In this document: one piece after another, positions 7,694 to 16,321 of the stretch | How positions within the stretch are numbered: position 1 is the first letter of the stretch | How the letters are laid out: each line of letters opens with the position of its first letter | The notes under the pieces: generated by a model | What the model was told of the DNA's origin: nothing | The model's input: the letters and a program-made list of their open reading frames with translations, nothing else | Databases searched by the model: none | Assembly (NCBI GenBank): GCA_001447805.1 | Contig: CP013099.1 | Location: 186,001-250,000 of the forward strand | Source: Candidatus Tenderia electrophaga | Lineage (GTDB): Bacteria; Pseudomonadota; Gammaproteobacteria; Tenderiales; Tenderiaceae | Reading direction: 5' to 3' | Length of the DNA stretch: 64,000 bases | Position numbers and translations under genes: made by a program

Positions 7694-8419
7694 CCCGGGC
7701 GGGGTGGGGAAACGCCCGGGCGCGATGGCGTCCACCACGTCCACCGCGTCGATGTGATAGCGCACCGCCGTCAGCGTGCTCACGTCTTCCAGGTGCAGGG
7801 CCTTGAGCAGGGTGTGACCCTCGATGACGCGCCATTGAAAAAAGAGTTTCTTGTCCAGTTTGTTATCGTTATTGAAATAGGCCGCGCGCATGAGGTGGCA
7901 GCGGCCGTCGGCGGCGCGTTTGAACGATAGACTGCGTTTCGGATAGGGCGCGTCGGCGCGCGTCGCATTCAGGGTGTAGTAGTCCATGCCGCCGAAACTG
8001 TTATGGCTGCTGATGGCTACTTCAAACGCGTCGAGCCGGCGCGGCTGCATGAAGGTCTCGCTGAGCAGCCACAGGGGCGTGTTGCTTTCGCCGGCGGCGG
8101 AAAACCGCCCGGTGTCCGTCGCGTAGCGCCAGGCCTGTGCGTTGGGTTTGTCCAACAACAGGGCCGGCCCCTGTCCGCCGTCGGGGTCAATGTAAATCCG
8201 CTGTGGGTCTTCCAGGCGCAGGTAATGATAGGCTTCCGGCGCCTTGTTCTTGTAAGTGACCTCAACGTCAATGCCAGCCTGGAGGCTGATGGCGACGGGG
8301 GCCGGCAGGCAGTGTTGCAATAGCTCGCGCGCCACCTCGTCGGCCCGCACCGGCAGCAGGGCACAGCAGCCAATCAATACTGCCGAGATGCGCTGATAAA
8401 ACACGATGCGATACCTCAC
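7670..8419 (-). CDS. Periplasmic protein resembling outer-membrane lipoprotein-sorting (LolA/LolB-fold) proteins
   Basis: This 249-aa protein has a signal peptide (RISAVLIGCCALLPVRADE). The central part reads like the DUF1571/LolA-fold group: VEVTYKNKAPEAYHYLRLEDPQ, then FEVAISSHNSFGGMDYYTL and a C-terminal KLDKKLFFQWRVIEGHTLLKAL. These proteins are predicted to be half-barrel periplasmic proteins, and no enzymatic motif was seen. Its 3' end overlaps the convergent phosphatase gene by 24 bp, and its start is 27 bp from the divergent BtuF-like gene. Family assignment is by general pattern and is uncertain. Confidence 0.6.
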   Translation of the reverse strand: MRYRIVFYQRISAVLIGCCALLPVRADEVARELLQHCLPAPVAISLQAGIDVEVTYKNKAPEAYHYLRLEDPQRIYIDPDGGQGPALLLDKPNAQAWRYATDTGRFSAAGESNTPLWLLSETFMQPRRLDAFEVAISSHNSFGGMDYYTLNATRADAPYPKRSLSFKRAADGRCHLMRAAYFNNDNKLDKKLFFQWRVIEGHTLLKALHLEDVSTLTAVRYHIDAVDVVDAIAPGRFPTPPGLETPGME

Positions 8420-8446
8420 ACATTATACAAGGAGCTAAGAATCATA

Positions 8447-9409
8447 ATGGGGCGGCTCGGGCTTCACAATCAATTGACACTGGTTTGCGCGCGCGTATGG
8501 CTGTTGGCGGCGCTCTGGGCCGGGCTGCTGGGAACACCATCCGCGCCGGCCCAGGCCGGCGCGGTCACGGTCACCGACGACAGCGGGCGACAGGTCGCGC
8601 TGGCGCAGCCGGCCGGGCGTATCGTCAGCCTGGCGCCGCATCTCACCGAACTGTTGTTTGCCGCCGGCGCCGGGGCGCGGGTGGTGGGCGTGGATCAGCA
8701 CAGCGATTATCCGCCGGCGGCGCGCCACATCACCCATCTGGGCTCCGCGCTGCAGCTGGATCTGGAGCGGCTGCTGGCGCTGCAGCCCGATCTGGTGGTG
8801 ATCTGGCAAAGCGGTGGCGGCGCGGCGATGATCGACAAGCTTCAATCTCTGGGCCTATCTGTATACCGTTCCGATCCGCGCAGTCTGGGGGATATCGCCA
8901 CCAGTCTGGAGCGTCTGGGCCGTCTGGCGGGCACCGAGGCGCAGGCCGCGCGCGCGGCACAGGCCTTTCGCCAGGCCTTGCACGAGCTGCGCCGCCAACA
9001 TGCCGGCAAGCCCCGGCTGCGGGTGTTCTATCAGATCTGGCACCGGCCGCTGATGACGGTCAACGGCGAGCACCTGATCAGCGCCGTCATGGACCTGTGC
9101 GGCGGCGACAATATCTTCGCCGACCTGCCCACTCTGGCGCCCCAGGTCTCCACCGAGGCGGTGCTGGTGGCCGATCCGCAGGTCATCATCGCCAGCGGCA
9201 GGGCGGTGGAGCGCCCCGAGTGGTTGCAGGCCTGGCTGAAGTGGGAGGCCCTAGCGGCCGTTAAACAGGAGAGTCTGTACGTGATTCACCCGGATATCAT
9301 CCAGCGCCACACGCCGAGAATCCTGCAGGGGGCGGAGCAGATGTGCGGCTATCTCGACCAGGTGCGTCGCAAGCTGGATAGCCGCGGGGCGGGGATGCCA
9401 AAGCGCTAA
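8447..9409 (+). CDS. Cobalamin ABC transporter periplasmic binding protein (BtuF-like)
   Basis: This 320-aa protein has an N-terminal signal peptide (VWLLAALWAGLLGTPSAPAQA) and a helical-backbone metal/corrinoid receptor fold. Family motifs are visible: RIVSLAPHLTELLFAAGAG near residue 60, VVGVDQHSDYPPAA, LLALQPDLVVIW and the later VSTEAVLVADPQVIIASG. It would deliver a corrinoid or similar chelate to an inner-membrane BtuCD-type transporter that is not in this window. An AAGGAG ribosome binding site lies upstream of ATG 8447. The BtuB and TonB genes at 12.7-15.3 kb fit a cobalamin role; other metal chelates remain possible. The stop codon TAA abuts the repeat at 9410. Confidence 0.82.
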   Translation: MGRLGLHNQLTLVCARVWLLAALWAGLLGTPSAPAQAGAVTVTDDSGRQVALAQPAGRIVSLAPHLTELLFAAGAGARVVGVDQHSDYPPAARHITHLGSALQLDLERLLALQPDLVVIWQSGGGAAMIDKLQSLGLSVYRSDPRSLGDIATSLERLGRLAGTEAQAARAAQAFRQALHELRRQHAGKPRLRVFYQIWHRPLMTVNGEHLISAVMDLCGGDNIFADLPTLAPQVSTEAVLVADPQVIIASGRAVERPEWLQAWLKWEALAAVKQESLYVIHPDIIQRHTPRILQGAEQMCGYLDQVRRKLDSRGAGMPKR

Positions 9410-9545
9410 CCCGCATTTCTCACACCGGGTGGCCAAGGGCTGTGGTGTGGATGACTGAAACCGATGGAGGATTATCAAGCATGTCGATCGACCGGGCAAT
9501 GATATACGGTTCCCGTCCGTGGCCTATCACGGTGAGAAATGCGGG
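9410..9545. repeat. Short inverted-repeat element, copy 1 (136 bp)
   Basis: CCCGCATTTCTCAC at 9410-9423 is the reverse complement of GTGAGAAATGCGGG at 9532-9545. The interior is homologous to copy 2 at 20914-21039, for example GGCTGTGGTGT, TGAAAC.GATGGAGG and TATCAAG.ATG. The left flank CTAA includes the stop codon of the binding-protein gene and the right flank is CTAG. It carries no transposase, so it is a non-autonomous element or remnant. Confidence 0.85.
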
Positions 9546-9563
9546 CTAGCAGGGGAGCGACAC

Positions 9564-11243
9564 ATGTCGGCTAACAATAGCGAACCGGATAAGTGGAAGA
9601 CCAAATACCTTGAGGCCTTGGAGCAGCTCGAGGATAAGGAGCATGCCTGGCGCCGCACCGACGCCAGCCTGCGTCACGGCCTGAGCCGTCTGGCCCTGGT
9701 CTCCACCGGGCTCAATCCGGGCCTGGATGTGCAGCTCAAAAAACTGCGCCGGGCGCTGCAGGACCAGGTCAAGGGCGATGATTTCGACGATCTGGTCGCC
9801 AAGATTTCCGAATATCTGAAGACCTTGGATGAGAGTGGCGGGGTGGAACCTGTGGCCGACCCGGATCAGGCCGGGCTGGAGGTGTTGCGCAAGATCGTCA
9901 CTGGCGTCGAATTTCCCCCCGCCTACCAATCCAAACTCAAACGCCTGCGCCGCGGGCTCAATGCGCGCGCTGCCGAGCAACGCCTGGAGGCGCTGGTGGA
10001 GGAGTTTACCGGCCTGGTGGTGGCGGCCTTCTACGAAGATAAGCAAGGCGGCGCTCAACAGGGCGGTTGGTGGCGGAAGATCTTCGCCGGCGGCGATAAA
10101 TCCGCTTCTGTCGTGGCCGCCGAATCCCGCGCAGAGATGGGGGAGAGCGATGCGGCCGGCACCGCCCCGGTTGCGCCGGCCGCCTCCCAGGCTGCAGCGC
10201 GCCACGGCATCGAGACCCTATGGCTGGATTTTCTCGGGAGCCTGGCGGTCCCGGCCGGTTTCGCGCCGCGGGTGCAGGCATTAAGGAAGCAGCTTGAGGC
10301 CGGCCTTTCGGCGCAGGCGGTCGGTGACCTGGTCAAGCGCATGGTGGGGCTGGTGAATGATGTGCAGCAACAGTTGGAGCGTGAAAAGGAAGCGCTGGAA
10401 TTGTTTCTCGATCAGCTCAGCCAGCGCCTGCAGGCCTTGGATGCCATGGTCGACGGCGCCGAAAGCCGGCGTCAGGCCTCATTGGCCAGCGGCCGTGAAC
10501 TGGATGAAATCGTCCAGGCCGAAGTCAACGACATCGAGCAGAGCGTCCACAGCGCCGCCGACATCGGTCAGATGAAGGGCGTGATCCGCGGCAGTCTGGA
10601 AAACATCCGCCGCCACCTGGCCGACAAGCGCCAGCAGGAAGAGCGACGCCAGACCGAGTTGGAACAACAACTCAAGACGCTGAATTATCGTCTGGTGGAA
10701 ATGGAAGGCGAGAGTGAACGCCTGCGCGCCCGCCTGGCCCAGGAACGCATCCAGGCCATGACCGATCCGCTCACCTGCGTCGCCAATCGGCTCGGCTATG
10801 AGCGGCGCATGGAACAAGAATTCGCCCGCTGGCAGCGCTACGGCAATCCCTTGAGCATGTTGGTATGTGATGTCGATCACTTCAAACGCATCAATGACAG
10901 CTACGGCCATAAGGCCGGCGATCGCGCCCTGATGGCGATCGCCAAAAGCATCAACCAGCATGTGCGGCAGACCGATTTCGTCGCCCGCGTCGGGGGTGAG
11001 GAGTTCGTCGTGTTGTTGCCGGAAACCGCGCTTGAGGCCGCCAAGGTGGTGGCGGAAAAATTATGTCAGGGCGTGGCGGGTTGTGAATTTGTCTATGAGG
11101 GCACGCCAGTGCCCATTACCATGTCGCTGGGCGTGGCGGGCTTCGGACCGGAGGATGAGATCGACGATGTCTATCGTCGCGCCGACAAGGCCTTGTACCA
11201 AGCCAAGGAACAGGGGCGTAACCGTATTGTGAGCGCAACTTGA
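9564..11243 (+). CDS. Diguanylate cyclase (GGDEF) with long N-terminal coiled-coil region
   Basis: This 559-aa protein makes cyclic di-GMP from two GTP. The last ~170 residues form a GGDEF domain with DPLTCVANRLGYERR, the metal-binding DVDHFKRINDSYGH, and an active-site RVGGEEF preceded by an RQTD inhibitory-site motif (RxxD five residues upstream). The N-terminal ~390 residues are predicted helical and charged, with no membrane segment, so the enzyme is probably cytosolic. ATG 9564 is chosen because AGGGGAG at 9551-9557 precedes it and earlier in-frame starts lie in the repeat element. A hairpin terminator follows. Confidence 0.92.
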   Translation: MSANNSEPDKWKTKYLEALEQLEDKEHAWRRTDASLRHGLSRLALVSTGLNPGLDVQLKKLRRALQDQVKGDDFDDLVAKISEYLKTLDESGGVEPVADPDQAGLEVLRKIVTGVEFPPAYQSKLKRLRRGLNARAAEQRLEALVEEFTGLVVAAFYEDKQGGAQQGGWWRKIFAGGDKSASVVAAESRAEMGESDAAGTAPVAPAASQAAARHGIETLWLDFLGSLAVPAGFAPRVQALRKQLEAGLSAQAVGDLVKRMVGLVNDVQQQLEREKEALELFLDQLSQRLQALDAMVDGAESRRQASLASGRELDEIVQAEVNDIEQSVHSAADIGQMKGVIRGSLENIRRHLADKRQQEERRQTELEQQLKTLNYRLVEMEGESERLRARLAQERIQAMTDPLTCVANRLGYERRMEQEFARWQRYGNPLSMLVCDVDHFKRINDSYGHKAGDRALMAIAKSINQHVRQTDFVARVGGEEFVVLLPETALEAAKVVAEKLCQGVAGCEFVYEGTPVPITMSLGVAGFGPEDEIDDVYRRADKALYQAKEQGRNRIVSAT

Positions 11244-11253
11244 TGCATACAGC

Positions 11254-11271
11254 CCCGCAGCTCGCTGCGGG
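11254..11271. terminator. Hairpin between convergent genes
   Basis: CCCGCAG and CTGCGGG form a 7-bp GC stem with a CTCG loop between the convergent diguanylate cyclase and GAF genes. There is no long T tract, so it may be a weak or bidirectional terminator. Confidence 0.55.
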
Positions 11272-11862
11272 TTAAGCCTCTCGGAGTTTCTTTTCCAGCA
11301 GAAAGATCTGTTTGCTCATCTGGGTCGAAATCTTGGCCATCTCCTGGCGCAGGAACATATTCTCCAAATGCATTTGAATGTTGAAGGCCAGCTTCTGCAG
11401 GATGTCTAAATCTTCCGGTTTGAATTCCACCGAGGCCTTTTTATTGACCGCCTGGATCGCACCGGTGATCTTGTCGGAGGTCACGGCGCGCACCGGTACG
11501 CACAGGGTGTTGTAAGTGACGTAGCCGGTTTTCAGCGCCACGGTATCGTGCGGCCCCATCTGACGCTGCATGTCTTTTTCAAACACCGGTTCGCCGGTTT
11601 CGATGGCGCGGCCCACCACGGACCCTTTTTGGGGCACTTCGATCTGGCGTTCCTTGACGCCGGTGCCGCACTGTACCCACAGGTTGGCGTCGACCGGGTC
11701 ATGGATAAAAATGCTGATGCGCTCACAGTTCAGCACCTTGGGAATAATCTCGACGAAGAACTGCAGCAGGGGCCGATTGCCGGCCTTTTGCCAGGTCTTT
11801 TCAATCACGGCGTGCTTTTTCTTCAGCTCGTCCAGTTTTTGTTCCAGCTCAGCTCTGTCCAT
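11272..11862 (-). CDS. GAF-domain protein
   Basis: This 196-aa cytosolic protein begins with a short coiled coil (LEQKLDELKKKHAVIEKTW), continues with a GAF domain (residues ~30-165: NCERISIFIHDP, LWVQCGTGVKERQIEVP, GSVVGRAIETGEPVFE, NTLCVPVRAVTSDKITGAIQAVNK) and ends in a helical tail. GAF domains bind small ligands or mediate dimerisation. There is no output domain, so it probably works with a partner, perhaps the cyclase encoded convergently. ATG 11862 follows AGGAG at good spacing; longer versions run into the neighbouring pseudogene. Confidence 0.82.
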   Translation of the reverse strand: MDRAELEQKLDELKKKHAVIEKTWQKAGNRPLLQFFVEIIPKVLNCERISIFIHDPVDANLWVQCGTGVKERQIEVPQKGSVVGRAIETGEPVFEKDMQRQMGPHDTVALKTGYVTYNTLCVPVRAVTSDKITGAIQAVNKKASVEFKPEDLDILQKLAFNIQMHLENMFLRQEMAKISTQMSKQIFLLEKKLREA

Positions 11863-11894
11863 GTTGACTCCTGTGCCTGTAAACCTTGTATGTG

Positions 11895-12190
11895 CTATTC
11901 CGCCCGCAGTGCTTCGACCGGGGCGAGCCCGGCCGCCCGCCGCGCGGGTACGACACCGGCAAACAAACCGATGGAACCGGCCACCAGTTCCGCCAGCAGG
12001 ATATAGTTGAGAGAGAGCTGGATCGGCAGGGCCGGTATCACCCAATTAACTATTACGGCAGCACCGGCCCCAAGGATTAGGCCGGCGATTCCGCCCAACA
12101 GGCTCAACGCCAGCGCCGCGTTCAGCAACAGCCGCGATATTTGCCGCCGCGTCGAACCCAATGCCTACAGCATCGGCACTGTAAGCCGCC
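11895..12190 (-). pseudogene. C-terminal remnant of a MacB/FtsX-family ABC transporter permease
   Basis: The minus strand encodes ALGSTRRQISRLLLNAALAL, two hydrophobic segments and the typical FtsX-family end PARRAAGLAPVEALRAE. Intact permeases are ~400 aa and only about 90 residues remain. Just upstream in the same frame the homology appears to continue (PML-stop-ALGST, compare the usual I/MLRALGS), with an in-frame TAG in place of a sense codon. No ATG or ribosome binding site precedes it. This is best read as a decayed gene. Confidence 0.75.
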
Positions 12191-12225
12191 CACAACGGCG
12201 GGCGCTTGCGCCTCGCATTGCGCGA

Positions 12226-12348
12226 TACCGGTCTGTTGGACAACTGCAGCACTGTGAAAACGGCGAGCAGAATAACAATAATGAAAACGATGATGCGTTT
12301 ATGGCTTCGACTCAGCGGGCTGGGCTTTGACCGCTTGCACAATGACAA
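12226..12348 (-). pseudogene. Possible N-terminal remnant of a membrane-anchored protein upstream of the permease remnant
   Basis: About 40 codons encode a basic leader and one strong membrane segment (HKRIIVFIIVILLAVFTVL), then lose coding character and run into the permease remnant in another frame. The arrangement would fit the start of a MacA/HlyD-type adaptor fused by deletion to the end of its permease. This is a weak call resting on one hydrophobic segment and gene order. Confidence 0.3.
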
Positions 12349-12449
12349 CGGTCGTCTACATTATGGAGAGACGGTCATGAAGAATCGAATTTTGGGCGGT
12401 TATGGATTAAAATCTCGCCCGCGGTCCGAAAATAACAATGGGTATATTT

Positions 12450-12701
12450 ATGAAATGTGCGGTGTATCGCAGTAACAAAAAGGACATGACCTACCTCTAT
12501 CTACCCGAAGAGGACGACATGACGCGCGTGCCCGAGGCCTTGATGAATATGATCTCGCCGGTTGAGCGCGTGCTGGAATTCGAGCTCACCCCCGAGCGCC
12601 GACTGGCTCAGGAGGATGCCGGCGAAGTGCTGAAACATATCGAGGAACAGGGCTGGTTTTTGCAGATGCCGCGGCAGGACCAGCCGGAGTTTTTGTGTTA
12701 A
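12450..12701 (+). CDS. YcgL domain-containing protein
   Basis: This 83-aa protein matches the YcgL family of gammaproteobacteria: it starts MKCAVYRSNKKDMTYLYLPE, continues with DDMTRVPEALM and ends in EQGWFLQMPRQ. The family is small, cytosolic and of unproven biochemical role. An upstream ATG at 12438 would add four residues, but ATG 12450 matches the usual family start. It is convergent with tonB, and its stop codon TAA lies in the sequence GTTAACAGGCC, which resembles the element end seen at 3174 and 50353. Confidence 0.88.
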   Translation: MKCAVYRSNKKDMTYLYLPEEDDMTRVPEALMNMISPVERVLEFELTPERRLAQEDAGEVLKHIEEQGWFLQMPRQDQPEFLC

Positions 12702-12725
12702 CAGGCCGTAGAAGATTTTTTTATA

Positions 12726-13454
12726 TCAGCTGCTGGTCAGGCGATAAATGACGGGCAGGGTCAGTTCCAGGCTGTGTCCTTGCAGCCATGCCGCGGCGCC
12801 GCCGACCTGGCCGATGCGCTGTAGCGTCTCCAGCGCTGAATGATCGAGCACGGCATGGCCCGAACTCTGGGCGATGACGACGCGCTCGATGTCGCCGTTG
12901 GCCAGGATATGGATTCCGAGTAGCACCTCCCCTTCCCAGCCCAGTTTTCGCGCCATGGGCGGATAGCTGAAATGACGCGCGATGTCATCGCGCACCCGCG
13001 CCAGCACTTTGGCCTTGGCGGTCTCCCACGACGCCCCCGCCGCTTTGGCGTGTGATTGTGTCGTTTCAGGTTCGGGGGCGGGCTGAGCAGGAGGACGCGC
13101 TGTGGTGGGTTCCGGGCGAACCTTGGACGATTCAGCCGGCGCTTGCGCTGGACGGGGTTCGGCTGCCGCGGCGGCCGTCTGCGTTGCAGGCGCGCTGCGC
13201 GCGCGCGGCGTGGGCGCGATGTCATGCTGCGCTGCAGGTGCCGCCTGCGCCGCTGCATCGATTGGCGGTTCGGCATGGGGTTCCGGCGCATTGAGCCGCA
13301 CCGTGACCACCGGCCCGGTTTGCAGTGCAATATTGGGTGTGCCTTGCCACATGGCGATTAGCACGAGATGCAAGGCAATGGACAAACCCAGCAGGATGCT
13401 GAGCCGGCGTCCCGACCCCGCTTTGAAACCATGGCTTGTCGCCAGCGTCGCCAC
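12726..13454 (-). CDS. tonB: Energy transducer TonB
   Basis: This 242-aa protein has one N-terminal membrane anchor (LSILLGLSIALHLVLIAMW), a long Ala/Pro/Glu-rich periplasmic spacer (residues ~55-145) and a C-terminal TonB domain (SYPPMARKLGWEGEVLLGI, then VIAQSSGHAVLDHSALE). It would couple the proton-motive force of ExbBD to outer-membrane receptors. The gene starts 3 bp after the stop of the BtuB-like receptor gene, so the two form an operon under the cobalamin riboswitch and TonB is probably dedicated to that receptor. No exbB/exbD is in the window. Confidence 0.9.
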   Translation of the reverse strand: MATLATSHGFKAGSGRRLSILLGLSIALHLVLIAMWQGTPNIALQTGPVVTVRLNAPEPHAEPPIDAAAQAAPAAQHDIAPTPRARSAPATQTAAAAAEPRPAQAPAESSKVRPEPTTARPPAQPAPEPETTQSHAKAAGASWETAKAKVLARVRDDIARHFSYPPMARKLGWEGEVLLGIHILANGDIERVVIAQSSGHAVLDHSALETLQRIGQVGGAAAWLQGHSLELTLPVIYRLTSS

Positions 13455-13457
13455 CGC

Positions 13458-15281
13458 TTACAGCGTGTCGTAGCTGACACCGATGAACACCATGCGACCG
13501 CCCGTGCTATAGCTGTCCACCAGTTCATAGCTGTTGTCGCCGACATTCTCGATACTGCCCTTCAGGCGCCAGTGCTTGTTCAGCGCCATTGCCGCGCGCA
13601 CATTGACAATGCCGTAACCCGCCACGTCGGTGGTGTTGGCGGCGTCGTCGTAACGGCTGCTCTGGGCGATCAGACTGACGCCCACTTCAGCGCGGCCGAG
13701 GCTGCGGTCCACATTGAGGCGCAGACTTTTCTCGGCCCGTCGCGGCAGGGTATTACCGGTTTGTGGATTTTGGGCATCCAGCAGCGTTAGCTCGGCGCCG
13801 ATGTGCCAATCCGCCAGTGCGCTATCCACGCCGATTTCGATGCCGTCGATTTCCGCCTGGTCCAGATTGTTCACCGTGCTGGGGCTGACTGTGCCGTCAA
13901 ATACGATCAGGTCCTCGATCTCGGTTTGAAAGACGTTGATATTCCAGCCGCCCCAGTCGTGTTGCCCCGCGAGACCGATCTCGGCGGTGGCGGAGCTTTC
14001 AGGTTTCAGATTGGGATTGCCGGTATAAAAGGCGCTGCCGGGCCAATATAAATCATTGAAGGTGGGCGCCTTGTAGGCGGTGCCGTAGCTGGCGGTCACG
14101 CGCAAGGGTTGGTTGATGTCATAGCCCCAGGCCAGGTTGCCGGTGGTCTCGCTGTCAAAGGCGTCATGATTGTCATGGCGCAGGCTGAGCAGATAATCGT
14201 GCTCGTCCTTTGCCCCTTGGTACTGCACATAGGTGCCGGTGTTGTCGCGTTCGGTGATTGTGAAGGCGGTATTGCTTTCCACTTCGTCGCGTTGAAAATC
14301 GATGCCCAGGGTGAGTGTGTCGCTGCTACTCAGAAACACGTTGTTTTGCCATTGGGCATGGCGCCGCTGGGTGTGAAAACTGGATGCTGGGGTGCCATTG
14401 CTAAAGCTGTCATATTCATCGCGGGTCTGGCCCAGGGTCAGGCTGCTGTACCACAGGGCGTTCACGGGATAGGCCGCGGTGACGGCGGTGACCTGTTGCA
14501 CGAAATCGGCGCTGTTGTCGAAGCTGCTGTCGAATTCGTTTTCGCCCTGGGCGCGCATAATGCGGCCGTCGAGTTCGAGGCCGCTGTCGAAACGGTGTTC
14601 CAGGCCCAGTGAGACGGCGCGGTTGGTATAGCCGTCGTCGTCAGGTTGGTCGACCCCGAACGGGCCGGGCGTGGGGCGGCGCGCGTCGAAGCCGTCGGAT
14701 TCCAAGTTGGAAAGGGTGAAACTGTAACGGCTGTTACCGTGGCTGCCGCGGGTTGCCAGCTTGTCGCGGCGTAGATTATGACTGCCGACGCCGGTTTCAA
14801 ACTGGGTGCGGTAGTCGTCACCGCCCTGACGGGTGAAGATTTGAATGACCCCGCCGATGGCCTCGGAGCCGTAGAGGCTGGAGCGCGGTCCGCGTACGAT
14901 TTCAATACGCTCGATTTGGTTCAGGGGTATGAAATTCAGCGCCGTGGTGCCGTTGGTGGCCGAGCCGAGTCGCAGGCCGTCCACCAGCACCAGCACATGG
15001 TCGGAATTGGTGCCGCGCATGAACAGACTGGTTTGGCTGCCGGGGCCGCCGGCGCGCACCATGTCGATGCCGGCCCGGGCCGCGAGCAGTTCTTCCACGC
15101 TTTGCGCCTGGCTGCGCTCGATGGCGCGGCGGTCGATGACGCTGACCGAGGCCAGGCTCTGGTCGGCGGTTTCCGCCGTGCGTGTGGCCGTGACTAAGAC
15201 AGGGTTGATATCGCTGGCCTGGGCGGCGCCGGCGGCGGTCAATGCGGTGCTGCAGATAAAGCTGATAAGGCGTTGTTGCAT
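13458..15281 (-). CDS. btuB: TonB-dependent outer-membrane cobalamin receptor (BtuB-like)
   Basis: This 607-aa protein has a signal peptide ending AAQAS, a TonB box-like segment (INPVLVTATRTAET), a plug domain (SVEELLAARAGIDMVRAGG, SLFMRGTNSDHVLVLVDG, IERIEIVRGPRSSLYGSEA) and a 22-strand barrel typified by many aromatic-rich strands, ending in the terminal aromatic strand MVFIGVSYDTL. BtuB-type receptors are usually ~600-620 aa. The cobalamin riboswitch directly upstream identifies the substrate class. ATG 15281 is preceded by AAGGA. tonB follows in the same operon. Confidence 0.93.
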   Translation of the reverse strand: MQQRLISFICSTALTAAGAAQASDINPVLVTATRTAETADQSLASVSVIDRRAIERSQAQSVEELLAARAGIDMVRAGGPGSQTSLFMRGTNSDHVLVLVDGLRLGSATNGTTALNFIPLNQIERIEIVRGPRSSLYGSEAIGGVIQIFTRQGGDDYRTQFETGVGSHNLRRDKLATRGSHGNSRYSFTLSNLESDGFDARRPTPGPFGVDQPDDDGYTNRAVSLGLEHRFDSGLELDGRIMRAQGENEFDSSFDNSADFVQQVTAVTAAYPVNALWYSSLTLGQTRDEYDSFSNGTPASSFHTQRRHAQWQNNVFLSSSDTLTLGIDFQRDEVESNTAFTITERDNTGTYVQYQGAKDEHDYLLSLRHDNHDAFDSETTGNLAWGYDINQPLRVTASYGTAYKAPTFNDLYWPGSAFYTGNPNLKPESSATAEIGLAGQHDWGGWNINVFQTEIEDLIVFDGTVSPSTVNNLDQAEIDGIEIGVDSALADWHIGAELTLLDAQNPQTGNTLPRRAEKSLRLNVDRSLGRAEVGVSLIAQSSRYDDAANTTDVAGYGIVNVRAAMALNKHWRLKGSIENVGDNSYELVDSYSTGGRMVFIGVSYDTL

Positions 15282-15404
15282 AGTGATCCTTCCGGTTTTG
15301 CCGCACACACCCGGGCGGCGTCAATGACGAATATTGCGGAAGGACTTGACAAGGAACAGGGGGGGAGACCTGCCTGCCGGTGCCGCCCGCCGCAACACAC
15401 TGCA

Positions 15405-15610
15405 TTCACTCAAGGCCGGTCTCCGGGCTTGTGAGTCATGCTTGGCGGGATGGCCTTCCCACGTCAAAAACGCAGTGGCATGGATATCCGGCCTTACTCA
15501 CTTACCGTTGCGGGGGCAGCGTCGGACTTGCATGCTGAATGGATGCGCACCGACTTCCCGTTTCATCCCTCGGGCGGACGCCCTTGGAACACCTTGAAGT
15601 GTATGAGGCC
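15405..15610 (-). ncRNA. Cobalamin riboswitch upstream of btuB
   Basis: Read on the minus strand, the leader carries the B12-box core GCTGCCCCCGCAACGGTAA (around 15503-15521) and the distal conserved AAGCCCGGAGACCGGCC (around 15414-15430). An upstream AAGGTGTTCC helix (15587-15596) corresponds to the usual 5' GGTG segment. This order is the cobalamin aptamer. Binding of adenosylcobalamin would switch off btuB-tonB. Boundaries are approximate. About 60 bp remain upstream for the promoter before the next gene. Confidence 0.93.
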
Positions 15611-15669
15611 GCAATTCTACGGCGCGAAAGGGAGGCTGTAAAGGCGCCTCGTCCGCATTTATCACCGGA

Positions 15670-16260
15670 CTAGTCGGTGGCGGGTGCCTGGTCGAGATTT
15701 TGTTCGATCTGGTCGATGGCGGCGGCGCCGGCGGCCGGATGCTTGTCCTGCAGGGCAGCGTAAAGGGCGTGGACGCTGGTGCAGATGTCCTCGGGGGCCA
15801 TCTCCGCCAGGCGGCCTTCGCGCGAGGCGGTGACCAGCCATTCCATGTCGATTTTCTTCAATTCCAGTTGCTCGAGGATGGGGGCGTAGCGCCACAGATA
15901 ACCGCCTTCGCCTTCGAAGTCGCGTACATGGGCGCGGATATCCTCGCGGATGGGAAACTCGCGCCGGTTGCTGGTGATCAGGTAGGCGAACATGCCCACC
16001 ACCGAGGCGGGGATCATGAAGATCCATGAGATTTTGTTTAGGAAATTGGCGTCGATCATGCCTTGGTTGTAACTGTAGAGGGCCAGGCCGAAGCCGGTGA
16101 GATAGACGGCGGCGGCCAGGATCAGCCCGGTGATCTTGGCCACGTCCCTGCCCGGCTTGATGCGCCGCTTGTAGTCGAGCCGATCCAGATCGAAACGTTG
16201 CTGAAAGGCGCGCAATATATATTTGCGGCTGCCGCGCTTGGAGGCTTGTTTGCTGCTCAT
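15670..16260 (-). CDS. Membrane protein of unknown function, two transmembrane segments
   Basis: This 196-aa protein begins with a very basic leader (SSKQASKRGSRKYILRAF) and has two hydrophobic segments, ITGLILAAAVYLTGFGLALY (residues ~57-77) and ISWIFMIPASVVGMFAYLI (~89-107). A polar cytosolic C-terminal half follows, with ILEQLELKKIDMEWLVTASR and an Ala-rich end. No family was recognised. ATG 16260 is chosen because upstream codons lack coding character. The gene lies between the btuB leader and an inositol-monophosphatase-like gene. Confidence 0.72.
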   Translation of the reverse strand: MSSKQASKRGSRKYILRAFQQRFDLDRLDYKRRIKPGRDVAKITGLILAAAVYLTGFGLALYSYNQGMIDANFLNKISWIFMIPASVVGMFAYLITSNRREFPIREDIRAHVRDFEGEGGYLWRYAPILEQLELKKIDMEWLVTASREGRLAEMAPEDICTSVHALYAALQDKHPAAGAAAIDQIEQNLDQAPATD

Positions 16261-16321
16261 GTAAGACCTTGTGTGATGTGCTGCTGCGCCATTATCCGCG
16301 AAAGCGGAAGTGATGACCAAA

